64,000 bases of DNA from CAZKGE01 sp964636405. Its GTDB lineage: Bacteria > Bacillota > Clostridia > Christensenellales > CAG-138. Numbering within the stretch: the first letter of the stretch is position 1; every line of letters begins with the position of its first letter. The DNA lies in assembly GCA_964636405.1 (NCBI GenBank), contig CAZWSI010000001.1, forward strand, positions 1 through 64,000, read 5' to 3'. The translations under genes and the position numbers were made by a program. Shown here piece by piece: positions 26,859-34,986 of this stretch. The notes under the pieces were generated by a model, which was not told where the DNA came from, made no database searches, and saw nothing but the letters and a program-made list of their open reading frames with translations.

Positions 26859-27998
26859 TTGGCAGACAAACGCGATTATTATGAAGTGCTCGGCGTAGAC
26901 AAGGGCGCAACCGAGGCCGAAATCAAATCGGCCTTCCGCAAGCAGGCCAAAACCTGTCACCCGGATCTGCATCCGGGCGACAAGGTGGCCGAGACGCGCT
27001 TTAAAGAGCTCAACGAGGCGGCCGAGGTGCTGTGCGACCCGGACAAGCGCGCCAAGTACGATCAGTTTGGGCACGCGGCCTTCGATCCGGCCATGGGCGG
27101 GCAAAACCCGTTCGCGGGCGGTGCGTACGGCTTTTCGGGCTTTTCGGATATCATCGACCAAATGTTCGGCGGCGGCTTTTCCGGCGGCAGCCGCAACGGC
27201 CCCGTGGCGGGCAACGATTTGCGCTATAACCTCACCCTATCCTTCGAGGAGGCGGCCTTCGGCGTCAAACGCGAGATTCTCATCCCCCGCGAGGAGGCGT
27301 GCGCAACCTGCGGCGGCACGGGCGCGAAGCCCGGCACGCAGCCCGTGCGCTGCACCGCCTGCGGCGGCACAGGTCAGGTGCGCTCTCAGCAGAACACCAT
27401 TCTCGGCTCCTTTACCTCCACGCGGCCCTGCACGGCGTGCCGGGGCACGGGGCAGATCATCAAGGAGCCCTGCGCGGATTGCCGGGGCGCGGGCCGGCAG
27501 CGGCGCAATACCCGCATCATCGTGAACGTGCCCGCGGGCATCGACAACGGCCAGACCATCTCCATGCGCGGCGAAGGCGAGGAGGGCGTGCGCGGCGGCC
27601 CGCGCGGCGATCTCTATATCTCCGTAGCCGTGCGCGCGCACAAGTTTTTCAAGCGCAAGGGCTACGACCTCTATCTCGATATGCCCATCAGCTATACGGT
27701 CGCGGCGCTCGGCGGCGAGATTCGCGTGCCTACGCTCAAGGAAACGGTCAAGTACAGCGTCCCCGTCGGCACCCAGTCCGGCGCGACCTTCCGCCTCCGC
27801 GAGCAGGGCGTGCAGCGCCTCAACGGCGCGGGCCGCGGCGATTTGCTTGTGACCGTGAGCATCGACGTGCCCAAACGTCTCTCCGACGAGCAGCGAACGC
27901 TTCTCGAGCAGTACGCCCGCACCTTCTCCGAGGCCCCGCAGCCCAAGCCCGGCAAGAAGACGATTTTCAACAAGGTCAAGGACGCGTTTTCGGAGTGA
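26859..27998 (+). CDS. dnaJ: Co-chaperone DnaJ (Hsp40)
   Basis: 379 residues from a TTG at 26859, preceded by GGAAGG. It delivers substrates to DnaK and stimulates ATP hydrolysis. J-domain at residues 1-70 with the HPD tripeptide (CHPDLHPG), a G/F-rich linker, then four CxxCxGxG zinc motifs (CATCGGTG, CTACGGTG, CTACRGTG, CADCRGAG) and the C-terminal substrate domain. It is the last gene of the CIRCE operon and ends against a family A element. Confidence 0.97.
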   Translation: MADKRDYYEVLGVDKGATEAEIKSAFRKQAKTCHPDLHPGDKVAETRFKELNEAAEVLCDPDKRAKYDQFGHAAFDPAMGGQNPFAGGAYGFSGFSDIIDQMFGGGFSGGSRNGPVAGNDLRYNLTLSFEEAAFGVKREILIPREEACATCGGTGAKPGTQPVRCTACGGTGQVRSQQNTILGSFTSTRPCTACRGTGQIIKEPCADCRGAGRQRRNTRIIVNVPAGIDNGQTISMRGEGEEGVRGGPRGDLYISVAVRAHKFFKRKGYDLYLDMPISYTVAALGGEIRVPTLKETVKYSVPVGTQSGATFRLREQGVQRLNGAGRGDLLVTVSIDVPKRLSDEQRTLLEQYARTFSEAPQPKPGKKTIFNKVKDAFSE

Positions 27999-28004
27999 CT
28001 CGGG

Positions 28005-28280
28005 AGGGGTACGGGAGTACGGGAGTACGGGGGTACGGGGTACGCCGGGGCTCCGCCCCGGGCCCTGTTCAAGGGTTTTCAACCCTTGAAAATCCCATCT
28101 CTGACCGCGTTTTGTGCGTGCGCTTTAGCTTGTTTCTATAAAAACAACTTGGCCCGGCAAACTTTTGCCGGGCCGAGTCTTTGTCTATTCGCTTTTAGGG
28201 CGATTCCATGGGATGCCAAAGGGGCGAAGCCCCTTTGGCAGGGTCAAGGGGCAGCGCCCCTTGCGTTCCCCCGTTCCCCA
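28005..28280. repeat. Family A intergenic palindromic element, copy 2
   Basis: Fills the gap between convergent dnaJ and the proline-rich gene. The core hairpin (28148-28177) has the same arms as copy 1 around AAACTTTT, followed by the shared CTTTGTCTATT and a GCGATTCCATGGGAT block. Additional hairpins are CCGGGGCTCCGCCCCGG (28045-28061) and CAAGGGTTTTCAACCCTTG (28070-28088). At its left edge is a tandem run of four 8-bp GTACGGGA-like units (28009-28041). Confidence 0.8.
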
Positions 28281-28284
28281 ATCC

Positions 28285-29787
28285 CTACGCCTGCGTGACC
28301 TTCACCCAAAACCCGCCCATGCGGGAGCGGATAAAGCGCGTAAAGCCGCTCAGGTGCGCGGGGGGCTGGGGGCTGTAGCTGCCGGGCACGGCGTGGATGC
28401 GCATGCGTTCATTGCCCTGCCGCCAATCGCCCTCGAGGCGATCCGGGCCGTTTTGGCCAAGAATGCGGGAAAAGCGCGCGCCTGGAAAAATATGCGGGAA
28501 GGGATTGGGCATGGGAATGCGCGTCAGCTCGCCTTCCTGTTCTGCCTCGGCAGCGGGCGCGTCCTGCCTGCCCGCGCGCAGGAGCGCGTCCACATCGCTG
28601 TGCCACTGGGCCGTACCTGACGCGGGGGCGCCGAAACGTTCCCCGCTAAGCGGTTCGTTTTGCGTTGCCGCCCGCGCGGTATACTGTCCGGCGGCTGAAG
28701 GGTCGCGCGCGGGGCCGGACGGGGCGGTTCGCTCCGTATGGATTGACGGCATGCTGTGCGGCGTGCAATATTCCTCGGGCACGGCGGGCGGGAGCACCGG
28801 CTCGCCGATGGCTCGAAAAACCGCGTCGGCCCGGCGCAGCAGCGCAAAAAAGGATTCGGAATCCGCTGCGCTTTCGGCCGCGTCCGGCGGCGTGGGCGCG
28901 GCGGCCGCCGCAAACTCTGTCCGCATCGCGTCCAGCTCCGTGCTCCGCGCCTCTTGCTGGATCGAAGCTCCATCGCCGCACACGCTCCGCTCGCTCTCCG
29001 GCTTCGGCGCGGGATCGTCGGGCACAGGCGCGAAGGGCACGGGCGCAAACGGCATCGGCTGCTCCGGGATAAGCGGTTCGTCGAGTATATCCCCCCCGCC
29101 GGGCGCGTTTATACGCTGGGAGGCGTCGGAAACCGGCGTGTTCTCCGTCCGCGCCCGAGGCGAGGCGCCGACGGCCGCTTTCCTTTGCGCGGGGCCGGTT
29201 CCTGGCGGCGGCGTGGGCACGGGCACAGAAACGGGATTCGCACCCGGGATAATCGTTTCCGGCACGGGATGATACACCTCGCGCGGCGTGGGCTTTGCGG
29301 CGGAGGGCCGGTATACGGCGCTTTCGCTCCGCGCAGGCCGTGCGTCCGCGGCGCGCACGGCGGCAGCTTCCGCAACGGGAAAGCGCTGCGCGCGTGGGGA
29401 AGAGGCTGCGGAATTTGCGCCGCGAATGGAAAAGCGCGGGGAAACGCCTTCGCCGCGCGCCGCTTCGGATACAAGCCCCGCCGTGGCGGGATTCGCCGCG
29501 GCGAAAGCGGGCGCGACGAGAAAGCGCTTCAGCTCGCCGGGCGTGACGGATGCGCCCCGCGCCGCGCCATAGCAAACAAGCCGCCCCTCCTCGTGCGCGG
29601 CGACCGCCGTAACGCGCCCGTTGGCTGCGATGCGCGTGTCCGCGCGGCCCTGCCGCGAGCCGGCTTCGGTGAGCACCAGCGCGTTTTGCGCGCCCCGATC
29701 CCGGAGCTTGAGCTCCACAAAGCCGTCCTTTACGCGGGCATGTCCGAGCAGCGTACCGTCCAGTGCCTTCATGGGAATGTATTCCAT
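28285..29787 (-). CDS. Proline-rich protein of unknown function
   Basis: 500 residues; ATG at 29787 after GGAGG. The N-terminal 75 residues form a compact domain (MEYIPMKALDGTLLGHARVK, then strands). A long Pro/Ala/Glu-rich, low-complexity middle runs from about 90 to 400. The C-terminal 75 residues form a second folded domain with NPFPHIFPGARFSRI, VPGSYSPQPP and GFTRFIRSRMGGFWVK. I have the impression of a conserved Clostridia domain here but cannot name it. There is no signal peptide or membrane span. It looks like two small domains tethered by a disordered linker, which suggests a scaffold or regulatory role. Confidence 0.6.
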   Translation of the reverse strand: MEYIPMKALDGTLLGHARVKDGFVELKLRDRGAQNALVLTEAGSRQGRADTRIAANGRVTAVAAHEEGRLVCYGAARGASVTPGELKRFLVAPAFAAANPATAGLVSEAARGEGVSPRFSIRGANSAASSPRAQRFPVAEAAAVRAADARPARSESAVYRPSAAKPTPREVYHPVPETIIPGANPVSVPVPTPPPGTGPAQRKAAVGASPRARTENTPVSDASQRINAPGGGDILDEPLIPEQPMPFAPVPFAPVPDDPAPKPESERSVCGDGASIQQEARSTELDAMRTEFAAAAAPTPPDAAESAADSESFFALLRRADAVFRAIGEPVLPPAVPEEYCTPHSMPSIHTERTAPSGPARDPSAAGQYTARAATQNEPLSGERFGAPASGTAQWHSDVDALLRAGRQDAPAAEAEQEGELTRIPMPNPFPHIFPGARFSRILGQNGPDRLEGDWRQGNERMRIHAVPGSYSPQPPAHLSGFTRFIRSRMGGFWVKVTQA

Positions 29788-30004
29788 GGCGTTTTCCTCC
29801 GTTTAACTGGCATTTTGCAGCGGTGTGCGCGCCGCCTGCATCCGGCGGCACGGGCGGCGCAGCGGAGGCTTCCGCTTGAACATCCGCCTTCCGTGAAAAG
29901 TTCTTTCGCGCTCCCATCGCTTCTATTGTATAATTGCCTAAAAGCGTATATGATAAACCGTACGGAAAAAAACAGATTCTAACACGGGGGGAACAGGAAG
30001 CGCG

Positions 30005-30814
30005 ATGAGTATTTGGATTGCCATGCTGCTGGGCTTTGTGCAGGGAATATGCGAGTTTTTGCCGGTCAGCAGCAGCGGGCACCTGCTTTTGATGCAGAAG
30101 ATGTTCGGCATCACGGAGGGGGCCATGTTCTTTTCTGTCATGCTGCACCTTGCCACGCTTGTGGCGGTGCTGGTCGTCTATTGGGAGCTTGTGTGGAAGC
30201 TGATCCGCCGCCCCTTTTGCAAAACGGTGCTGTATCTCATCGTCGCTATCGTGCCCACGGTGCTGCTGGCGCTGCTTTTCAAGAAGGTCGCTCCCTTCGA
30301 CGTTTTCTATGAAAAAGCAGAAAGCGGGCAGTATCTTGGCTTTTGCTTTCTCATTACGACCGTGCTGCTCGTGCTCTCCGACCGACTGCGCATCCCGCGC
30401 GAAAAGCAGCGGCGGCTGCGCGATATGCGCCTTGGCGACGCGCTGATAATCGGCGGCATGCAGGGCGTGGGCGTGCTGCCCGGGGTATCCCGCTCCGGAT
30501 CGACCATCTCCGGCGCGCTTTTTGCGGGCCTCGACCGGCGCGCGGCGGCTGATTTCTCCTTCCTTTTGTCCATCCCCTCCATTCTGGGCGGGGCCGTGCT
30601 CGAGATCCCCGACGCACTGGAGCAGGGCATCGGCGGCATACACTGGAGCTGCGTGTTTGCGGGCATGATGGTCGCCGGCCTGACGGGCTATTTTGCCATC
30701 CGCTTTATGCTTCGCGCCATCAAGAAGAAAAAGCTCTGGGGCTTTGGCGTATACACGGGCGTGCTGGGCATACTCGTTTTAATCGATCAGTATGTGACGC
30801 ACGTTTTCTTTTAA
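30005..30814 (+). CDS. uppP: Undecaprenyl-diphosphatase (BacA/UppP)
   Basis: 269 residues, integral membrane, with about eight spans. It removes a phosphate from undecaprenyl diphosphate so that the lipid carrier for peptidoglycan and wall polymers can be reused, and its overproduction confers bacitracin resistance. Signature motifs are GFVQGICEFLPVSSSGHLLL and GVGVLPGVSRSGSTISGAL. The Glu-rich and PGxSRSG catalytic elements are both intact. The ATG at 30005 follows AACAGGAAG. Just 10 bases after its stop begins the promoter of the lysine operon. Confidence 0.96.
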   Translation: MSIWIAMLLGFVQGICEFLPVSSSGHLLLMQKMFGITEGAMFFSVMLHLATLVAVLVVYWELVWKLIRRPFCKTVLYLIVAIVPTVLLALLFKKVAPFDVFYEKAESGQYLGFCFLITTVLLVLSDRLRIPREKQRRLRDMRLGDALIIGGMQGVGVLPGVSRSGSTISGALFAGLDRRAAADFSFLLSIPSILGGAVLEIPDALEQGIGGIHWSCVFAGMMVAGLTGYFAIRFMLRAIKKKKLWGFGVYTGVLGILVLIDQYVTHVFF

Positions 30815-30824
30815 GGGCGCGGTG

Positions 30825-30854
30825 TTGACAAACGCCCCGCGCGTTTCATATAAT
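30825..30854 (+). promoter_or_regulatory. Promoter of the lysine fermentation operon
   Basis: Perfect TTGACA (30825-30830) and TATAAT (30849-30854) with an 18-base spacer. The expected start near 30861 coincides with the first bases of the riboswitch P1 helix. Confidence 0.88.
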
Positions 30855-30862
30855 ATGGGAAG

Positions 30863-31087
30863 GATTGATAGAGGAGCGGAAATGCGGTAACCCGCGTGCG
30901 AAGGGGCATGAGCGCCCGGTCGCGGGCAAAGGGCTTTTCCGCCGAAAGCCGGGCAGGGGCTCATTCCCGCCGGGCTTGGGCGTGGCCGCTACGCTGCCGC
31001 GACTGTCGTTTGGAGCGGGGCTTTCCCGCCGCCGGAGGATGCGCTGTCGATCGAAGCTGATTGTTCGCTTCGGTCGGCAGCTTTTTT
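30863..31087 (+). promoter_or_regulatory. Lysine riboswitch with ON-type terminator architecture
   Basis: Core motifs of the lysine aptamer are present in order: GATAGAGGAGCG, P2 (GCGGAAA 30876-30882 with TTTCCGC 30936-30942), CGCCGAAAG, P3, TTGGGC, P4 (CGTGGC/GCCGCG), ACTGTC, P5 (GCGGG/CCCGC, 31015-31029), GGAGG. P1 pairs GATTGATAG (30863-30871) with CTGTCGATC (31044-31052). An intrinsic terminator, GCTGTCGATCGAAGC (31043-31057) with GCTTCGGTCGGCAGC (31067-31081) plus six T, uses that same P1 3' strand. Ligand-stabilised P1 therefore excludes the terminator, so lysine should switch the operon on. Confidence 0.82.
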
Positions 31088-31122
31088 ATCCGCAAAACAT
31101 GCTAAAACGGAGGGGAACGACG

Positions 31123-31527
31123 ATGGAACAGGATACCGCGCGCGCGCTGATTCGGCTGCGCATGAGCGCGCATGACGCGCACTATGGCGGCGGCCTTGTA
31201 GACGGGGCGCGCATGCTGGCGCTCTTTGGCGATGTGGCGACCGAATTGCTCATCCGGCTCGACGGGGACGAGGGGCTGTTTCGGGCGTACGATTCGGTGG
31301 AATTTCTCGCGCCCGTGTACGCGGGGGATTATATCGAGGCCACGGGCGAGATTACGCGCGTGGGCAACACCTCGCGGCAAATGCGCTTTGAGGCGCGCAA
31401 GGTTCTTGCGCCCCGGCCCGATCTTTCGGACTCGGCCTGCGATGTGCTGACGCCGCCCGTGGTGGTCTGCCGCGCGAGCGGCACCTGCGTCGTGCCCAAG
31501 GATAAGCAAAGGGGGAGCAAAGTTTGA
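31123..31527 (+). CDS. kal: 3-aminobutyryl-CoA ammonia-lyase
   Basis: 134 residues of hot-dog fold. Kal removes ammonia from L-3-aminobutyryl-CoA to give crotonyl-CoA, the last amino-acid-specific step of lysine fermentation. The family pattern RMSAHDAHYGGGLVDGARML, LFGDVATELLI, VEFLAPVYAGDYIEATGEIT and CRASGTCVVPKDK is intact. ATG at 31123 after CGGAGGGG; an upstream in-frame ATG lies in the riboswitch tail. Its stop codon TGA (31525-31527) falls inside the first bases of a family B repeat. Confidence 0.93.
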   Translation: MEQDTARALIRLRMSAHDAHYGGGLVDGARMLALFGDVATELLIRLDGDEGLFRAYDSVEFLAPVYAGDYIEATGEITRVGNTSRQMRFEARKVLAPRPDLSDSACDVLTPPVVVCRASGTCVVPKDKQRGSKV

Positions 31528-31656
31528 AAGACAAATCTTTCAAACCCGCGTTTTGCGGCTTTTGCCGCACACAGGCGGCAATTTTGCTTCGAAAAACCAG
31601 AAACAACTCCGAAGAAGGGATGCTTTTGCTTTGCAAAAGCCTGGGGCAGAACAATG
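31522..31656 (+). repeat. Family B 135-bp element, copy 1 (between kal and kce)
   Basis: Begins GTTTGAAAGACAAATCTTTC and ends exactly on the ATG of kce. About 90 per cent identical to copy 2 (33562-33696), with the same length. It contains three hairpins: TTTGAAAGA/TCTTTCAAA, TGCGGCTTTTGCCGCA and GCTTTTGCTTTGCAAAAGC. It supplies the stop codon of kal. One frame is open across it from a TTG at 31524, preceded by GGGGGAG, to a TAA (31659-31661) that overlaps the kce start. Confidence 0.9.
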
Positions 31657-32475
31657 GATAAGCTCATTTTGACCGCCGCCATTTGCGGCGCGGAAACCAC
31701 AAAGGCGCAAAACCCCGCCGTGCCGTATACGCTCGCCGAGCTGGCCGCCGAGGCGCGGCGCGCTTATGACGCGGGCGCGGCCGTCATTCACCTGCACGTG
31801 CGCTGGGACGACGGCACGCCCACGCAGGACGCAACCCGCTTTGGCGAGGCGGCGGCGGCCATCCGCGCGGCCTGCCCGGGCGTGATTGTGCAGCCCTCCA
31901 CCGGGGGCGCGGTGGGCATGACGGCGGAGGAGCGCCTCGCGTCCATCGAGTTCGACCCCGCGCCGGAAATGGCCTCGCTGGACTGCGGCACGCTCAATTT
32001 CGGCGGGGACGAAATCTTCGTCAATACCGAGAGCATGATCAAAGCCTTTGCGGCGCGCATGTACGAAAAGGGCGTGCTGCCCGAGCTCGAGGTGTTCGAC
32101 AAGAGCATGATCGACACGGTGCTGCGCCTCGAGCGCAAGGGCTTTATCAAAGCGCCGCTGCACTTCAACTTTGCCTTGGGCATCGCGGGCGGTATTTCCG
32201 GCGAGATGCGCGATTTTACCTTTATGCAAGGCAGCATCCCGGCGGGCGCGAGCTTCTCCGTTACGGGAATCGGGCGCAGGGAATTCCCGGCTGTGGCGTA
32301 CGCGGCGCTTGCGGGCGGCCACGCGCGCGTGGGGCTCGAGGACAATATCTATCTGGAAAAGGGTGTGCTCGCCGCCGGAAACGGCGCGCTGTGCGAAAAG
32401 GCCGTACGCATAGCCCGCGAGCTTGGGCGAAGCATCGCGTCCCCTTCGGAGGCGCGGGACATACTGCATATTTAA
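31654..32475 (+). CDS. kce: 3-keto-5-aminohexanoate cleavage enzyme (BKACE family)
   Basis: 273 residues. Kce condenses 5-amino-3-oxohexanoate with acetyl-CoA and splits it to acetoacetate and L-3-aminobutyryl-CoA. The TIM-barrel pattern is that of DUF849/BKACE: KLILTAAICGAETTKAQNP, AAVIHLHVRWDDGTPTQD (the His-x-His zinc pair), the QPSTGGAVGMT substrate motif and ELEVFDKSMI. The start codon coincides with the end of a family B repeat, and only a weak GGGG precedes it, so translation may depend on coupling to the repeat ORF. Confidence 0.93.
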   Translation: MDKLILTAAICGAETTKAQNPAVPYTLAELAAEARRAYDAGAAVIHLHVRWDDGTPTQDATRFGEAAAAIRAACPGVIVQPSTGGAVGMTAEERLASIEFDPAPEMASLDCGTLNFGGDEIFVNTESMIKAFAARMYEKGVLPELEVFDKSMIDTVLRLERKGFIKAPLHFNFALGIAGGISGEMRDFTFMQGSIPAGASFSVTGIGRREFPAVAYAALAGGHARVGLEDNIYLEKGVLAAGNGALCEKAVRIARELGRSIASPSEARDILHI

Positions 32476-32511
32476 CGCAATATACTGAATATTTTACAGG
32501 AGGAAAGACAT

Positions 32512-33552
32512 ATGATAAAAAAAGGCGATCAATACGGCGCGCACCGCGTCGTCTCCCCCAAGGGCGTGCTCACGCAGGCGGCCGAGCGCATTGACAACAA
32601 CATGGACGCGCTCTATTCCAATGAGATCATCTGCGACGTCATCTCGCTCAACATCGACTCGGCGTCGTTTACCCAGCTCGAGGAGGCCTGCGACGGCGAC
32701 GAAACGGAGCTTGCGGCCATGATTCTCGACATCGTGGATAAGCGGGGAAAAATGCAGAATCCCGTCACCGGCTCGGGCGGCATGTTCATCGGGCGCGTGG
32801 CGTATATTGGCGAGGACTTGCAAGGCCGCGATCTGAAGGTGGGCGATAAAATCGCGTCGCTGGTGTCGCTCTCGCTTACGCCGCTCAAAATCGAAAAGAT
32901 TGTCAAAATCCACAAGAGCATCGACCGGGTGGACGTGGTGGCAAAGGCCGTGCTGTTTGAAAGCGGCATCTATGCCAAGCTCCCCGACGACATGAGCGAG
33001 GCGCTCGCGCTCGCGGCGCTCGACGTGGCGGGCGCGCCCGCGCAGACGGCCAAGCTCGTCAAGCCCGGCGATTCCGTGCTCGTGTTGGGCGCAAACGGCA
33101 AATCGGGCGTGCTGTGCTGCTATGAGGCCAAAAAGCGCGTCGGCCCCACGGGCCGGGTCGTGGCGCTCGTGCGGCGCGAAAGCCAGGTGGAAAAGCTGAT
33201 GGATCTGGGCGTGTGCCACGAGGTAATCGTAGCCTCGGCTACCGAGCCGCCCGCCGTGCTGGAAAAGGCGCTCGCGGCCAACGGCGGCCGGGAATACGAC
33301 CTCTCGATCTCCTGCGTGAACATCGATAATTGCGAAATGAGCTGCATTCTGCCCGTGCGTGACGGCGGCACGGTGTATTTTTTCTCCATGGCCACGAGCT
33401 TTACCAAGGCGGCTCTCGGCGCGGAGGGCGTGGGCAAGGACGTGACCATGGTCGTGGGCAACGGCTACACGCGCGATCACGCGGACATTACGCTCTGGGA
33501 GCTCCGGGAGAATCCCAAGATTCGCGCGCTGTTTGAAAGCGTCTATATTTAA
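32512..33552 (+). CDS. kdd: L-erythro-3,5-diaminohexanoate dehydrogenase
   Basis: 346 residues. Kdd oxidatively deaminates 3,5-diaminohexanoate to 5-amino-3-oxohexanoate with NAD+. The N-terminal segment GDQYGAHRVVSPKGVLTQAA and the nucleotide-binding region VLVLGANGKSGVLCCYEAKK match the family. GGAGGAAAG precedes ATG 32512. It lies between the two family B repeats, 36 bases after kce. Confidence 0.93.
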   Translation: MIKKGDQYGAHRVVSPKGVLTQAAERIDNNMDALYSNEIICDVISLNIDSASFTQLEEACDGDETELAAMILDIVDKRGKMQNPVTGSGGMFIGRVAYIGEDLQGRDLKVGDKIASLVSLSLTPLKIEKIVKIHKSIDRVDVVAKAVLFESGIYAKLPDDMSEALALAALDVAGAPAQTAKLVKPGDSVLVLGANGKSGVLCCYEAKKRVGPTGRVVALVRRESQVEKLMDLGVCHEVIVASATEPPAVLEKALAANGGREYDLSISCVNIDNCEMSCILPVRDGGTVYFFSMATSFTKAALGAEGVGKDVTMVVGNGYTRDHADITLWELRENPKIRALFESVYI

Positions 33553-33561
33553 GGAGAAAAC

Positions 33562-33696
33562 GTTTGAAAGAGAAATCTTTCAAACGCACGTTTTGCGGCT
33601 TTTGCCGCACACAGGCGGCCATTTTGCTTCGCGAAACCAGCCGCAATTCCGAAGAAGGGATGCTTTTGCTTTGCAAAAGCCATGGGCAGAACAATG
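33562..33696 (+). repeat. Family B 135-bp element, copy 2 (between kdd and kamA)
   Basis: Begins GTTTGAAAGAGAAATCTTTC 10 bases after the kdd stop and ends on the ATG at 33694, the same offset (132) as in copy 1. Substitutions relative to copy 1 fall in hairpin loops or unpaired parts, and the three stems are kept. A TTG at 33564, behind AAGGAG, again opens a frame across the element, here continuing past the kamA start to 33836. Confidence 0.9.
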
Positions 33697-34986
33697 CAAT
33701 TTACAAGAACGGCCCGGCAAAACGGCCTCTTTGCCGATGTGCCGGATACCGATTGGAACGATTGGCGCTGGCAGCTAAGAAACCGCGTGGAGACGGTGGA
33801 TGCCCTCAAGCGCTGTATCGACCTTACCCCCGCTGAGGAGGAGGGCGTGGCGCGCTGCCTGAAATCGCTCCGCATGGCGATTACGCCCTATTATCTCTCG
33901 CTCGTCCGGCTCGACGATCCCAGGGACCCCATCCGATTGCAGGCCGTACCGACCGCGCCGGAGCTTTTTACCGCGCGCGAGGATCTGGCCGACCCCCTGC
34001 ATGAGGACGCGGATTCCCCCGTGCCGGGCCTAACGCACCGCTACCCGGATCGCGTGCTGCTGCTGACCACCGATCAATGCTCGATGTACTGCCGCCACTG
34101 CACGCGCAGGCGCTTTGCCGGCCAAACGGACTGCGCCATGCCCGAAACGCGCATCGCGCGCTGCATCGAGTATATCCAAAACACTCCCTCCGTGCGCGAC
34201 GTGGTGCTCTCCGGCGGCGATCCGCTCACGCTCTCCGACGAGCGGCTGGAAAGCATCGTTTCCCGCATCCGCGCTATTTCGCATGTGGAGATCATCCGCA
34301 TTGGCTCGCGCACGCCCGTCGTCATGCCCCAGCGCATTACCCCGGCGCTTTGCGACATGCTCAAAAAATACCAGCCGATCTGGTTTAACACGCATTTTAA
34401 CCATCCGGACGAGATCACGGCCGATTCCGCCGCGGCCTGCGCGCGCCTTGCCGACGCGGGCATTCCGCTTGGCAATCAGAGCGTGCTTTTGCGCGGGGTC
34501 AACGACTGCGTGCACGTTATGCGCGCGCTGTGCCAGAAGCTCCTTACCATCCGCGTGCGGCCCTATTATATCTACCAGTGCGATTTAAGCAACGGCCTTT
34601 CGCACTTCCGCACGCCCGTTTCCAAGGGCATCGAGATCATCGAGGGCCTGCGCGGGCACACCTCGGGCCTTGCCGTGCCCACCTTTGTGGTAGACGCGCC
34701 GGGCGGCGGCGGGAAAATTCCCGTCATGCCCAGCTATCTCATTTCGCAGGCCCCGGGCAAGGTCATATTGCGCAACTTCGAGGGCGTGATCACCACCTAT
34801 ACGGAGCCTACGCAATATGAATCGGGCTGCAATTGCCCCATTTGCCGCAAGGAGCGGGCCGAGCGCCTCACAGGCGTGGCCGCGCTCGAGCAGGGCGACG
34901 GGCTCAATATGGAGCCGGTCAACCTCGACCGCGCACGGCGCAACGGGAACGGGAACGGAAAGGAAGCGGCGCATGCAAAGGGCTGA
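33694..34986 (+). CDS. kamA: L-lysine 2,3-aminomutase
   Basis: 430 residues. KamA converts L-lysine to L-beta-lysine using a [4Fe-4S] cluster, SAM and PLP. The radical SAM motif is CSMYCRHC in LLLTTDQCSMYCRHCTRRR. The PLP lysine lies in PGGGGKIPVMPSY, and C-terminal cysteines CNCPIC bind structural zinc. I start it at ATG 33694, which aligns with the end of the repeat and with the usual N-terminus (FADVPDTDWNDWRWQLRNR). An ATG at 33682 inside the repeat is the alternative. It overlaps kamD by 14 bases. Confidence 0.95.
   Translation: MQFTRTARQNGLFADVPDTDWNDWRWQLRNRVETVDALKRCIDLTPAEEEGVARCLKSLRMAITPYYLSLVRLDDPRDPIRLQAVPTAPELFTAREDLADPLHEDADSPVPGLTHRYPDRVLLLTTDQCSMYCRHCTRRRFAGQTDCAMPETRIARCIEYIQNTPSVRDVVLSGGDPLTLSDERLESIVSRIRAISHVEIIRIGSRTPVVMPQRITPALCDMLKKYQPIWFNTHFNHPDEITADSAAACARLADAGIPLGNQSVLLRGVNDCVHVMRALCQKLLTIRVRPYYIYQCDLSNGLSHFRTPVSKGIEIIEGLRGHTSGLAVPTFVVDAPGGGGKIPVMPSYLISQAPGKVILRNFEGVITTYTEPTQYESGCNCPICRKERAERLTGVAALEQGDGLNMEPVNLDRARRNGNGNGKEAAHAKG

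Noticed and set aside
30863..31050. A cobalamin riboswitch in front of the B12-dependent lysine operon
   Set aside because: GCTGCCGCGACTGT resembles part of the cobalamin core, but the B12 box (AGNCNGGAGACCUGCC type) and the GGUGNAA segment are missing, whereas all lysine-aptamer blocks and a 9-bp P1 fit.
33564..33836. A 90-codon protein running from family B copy 2 into kamA
   Set aside because: Beyond the repeat it is only the out-of-frame reading of the kamA 5' end. The part inside the repeat is kept as a possible coupling ORF, not as a gene.
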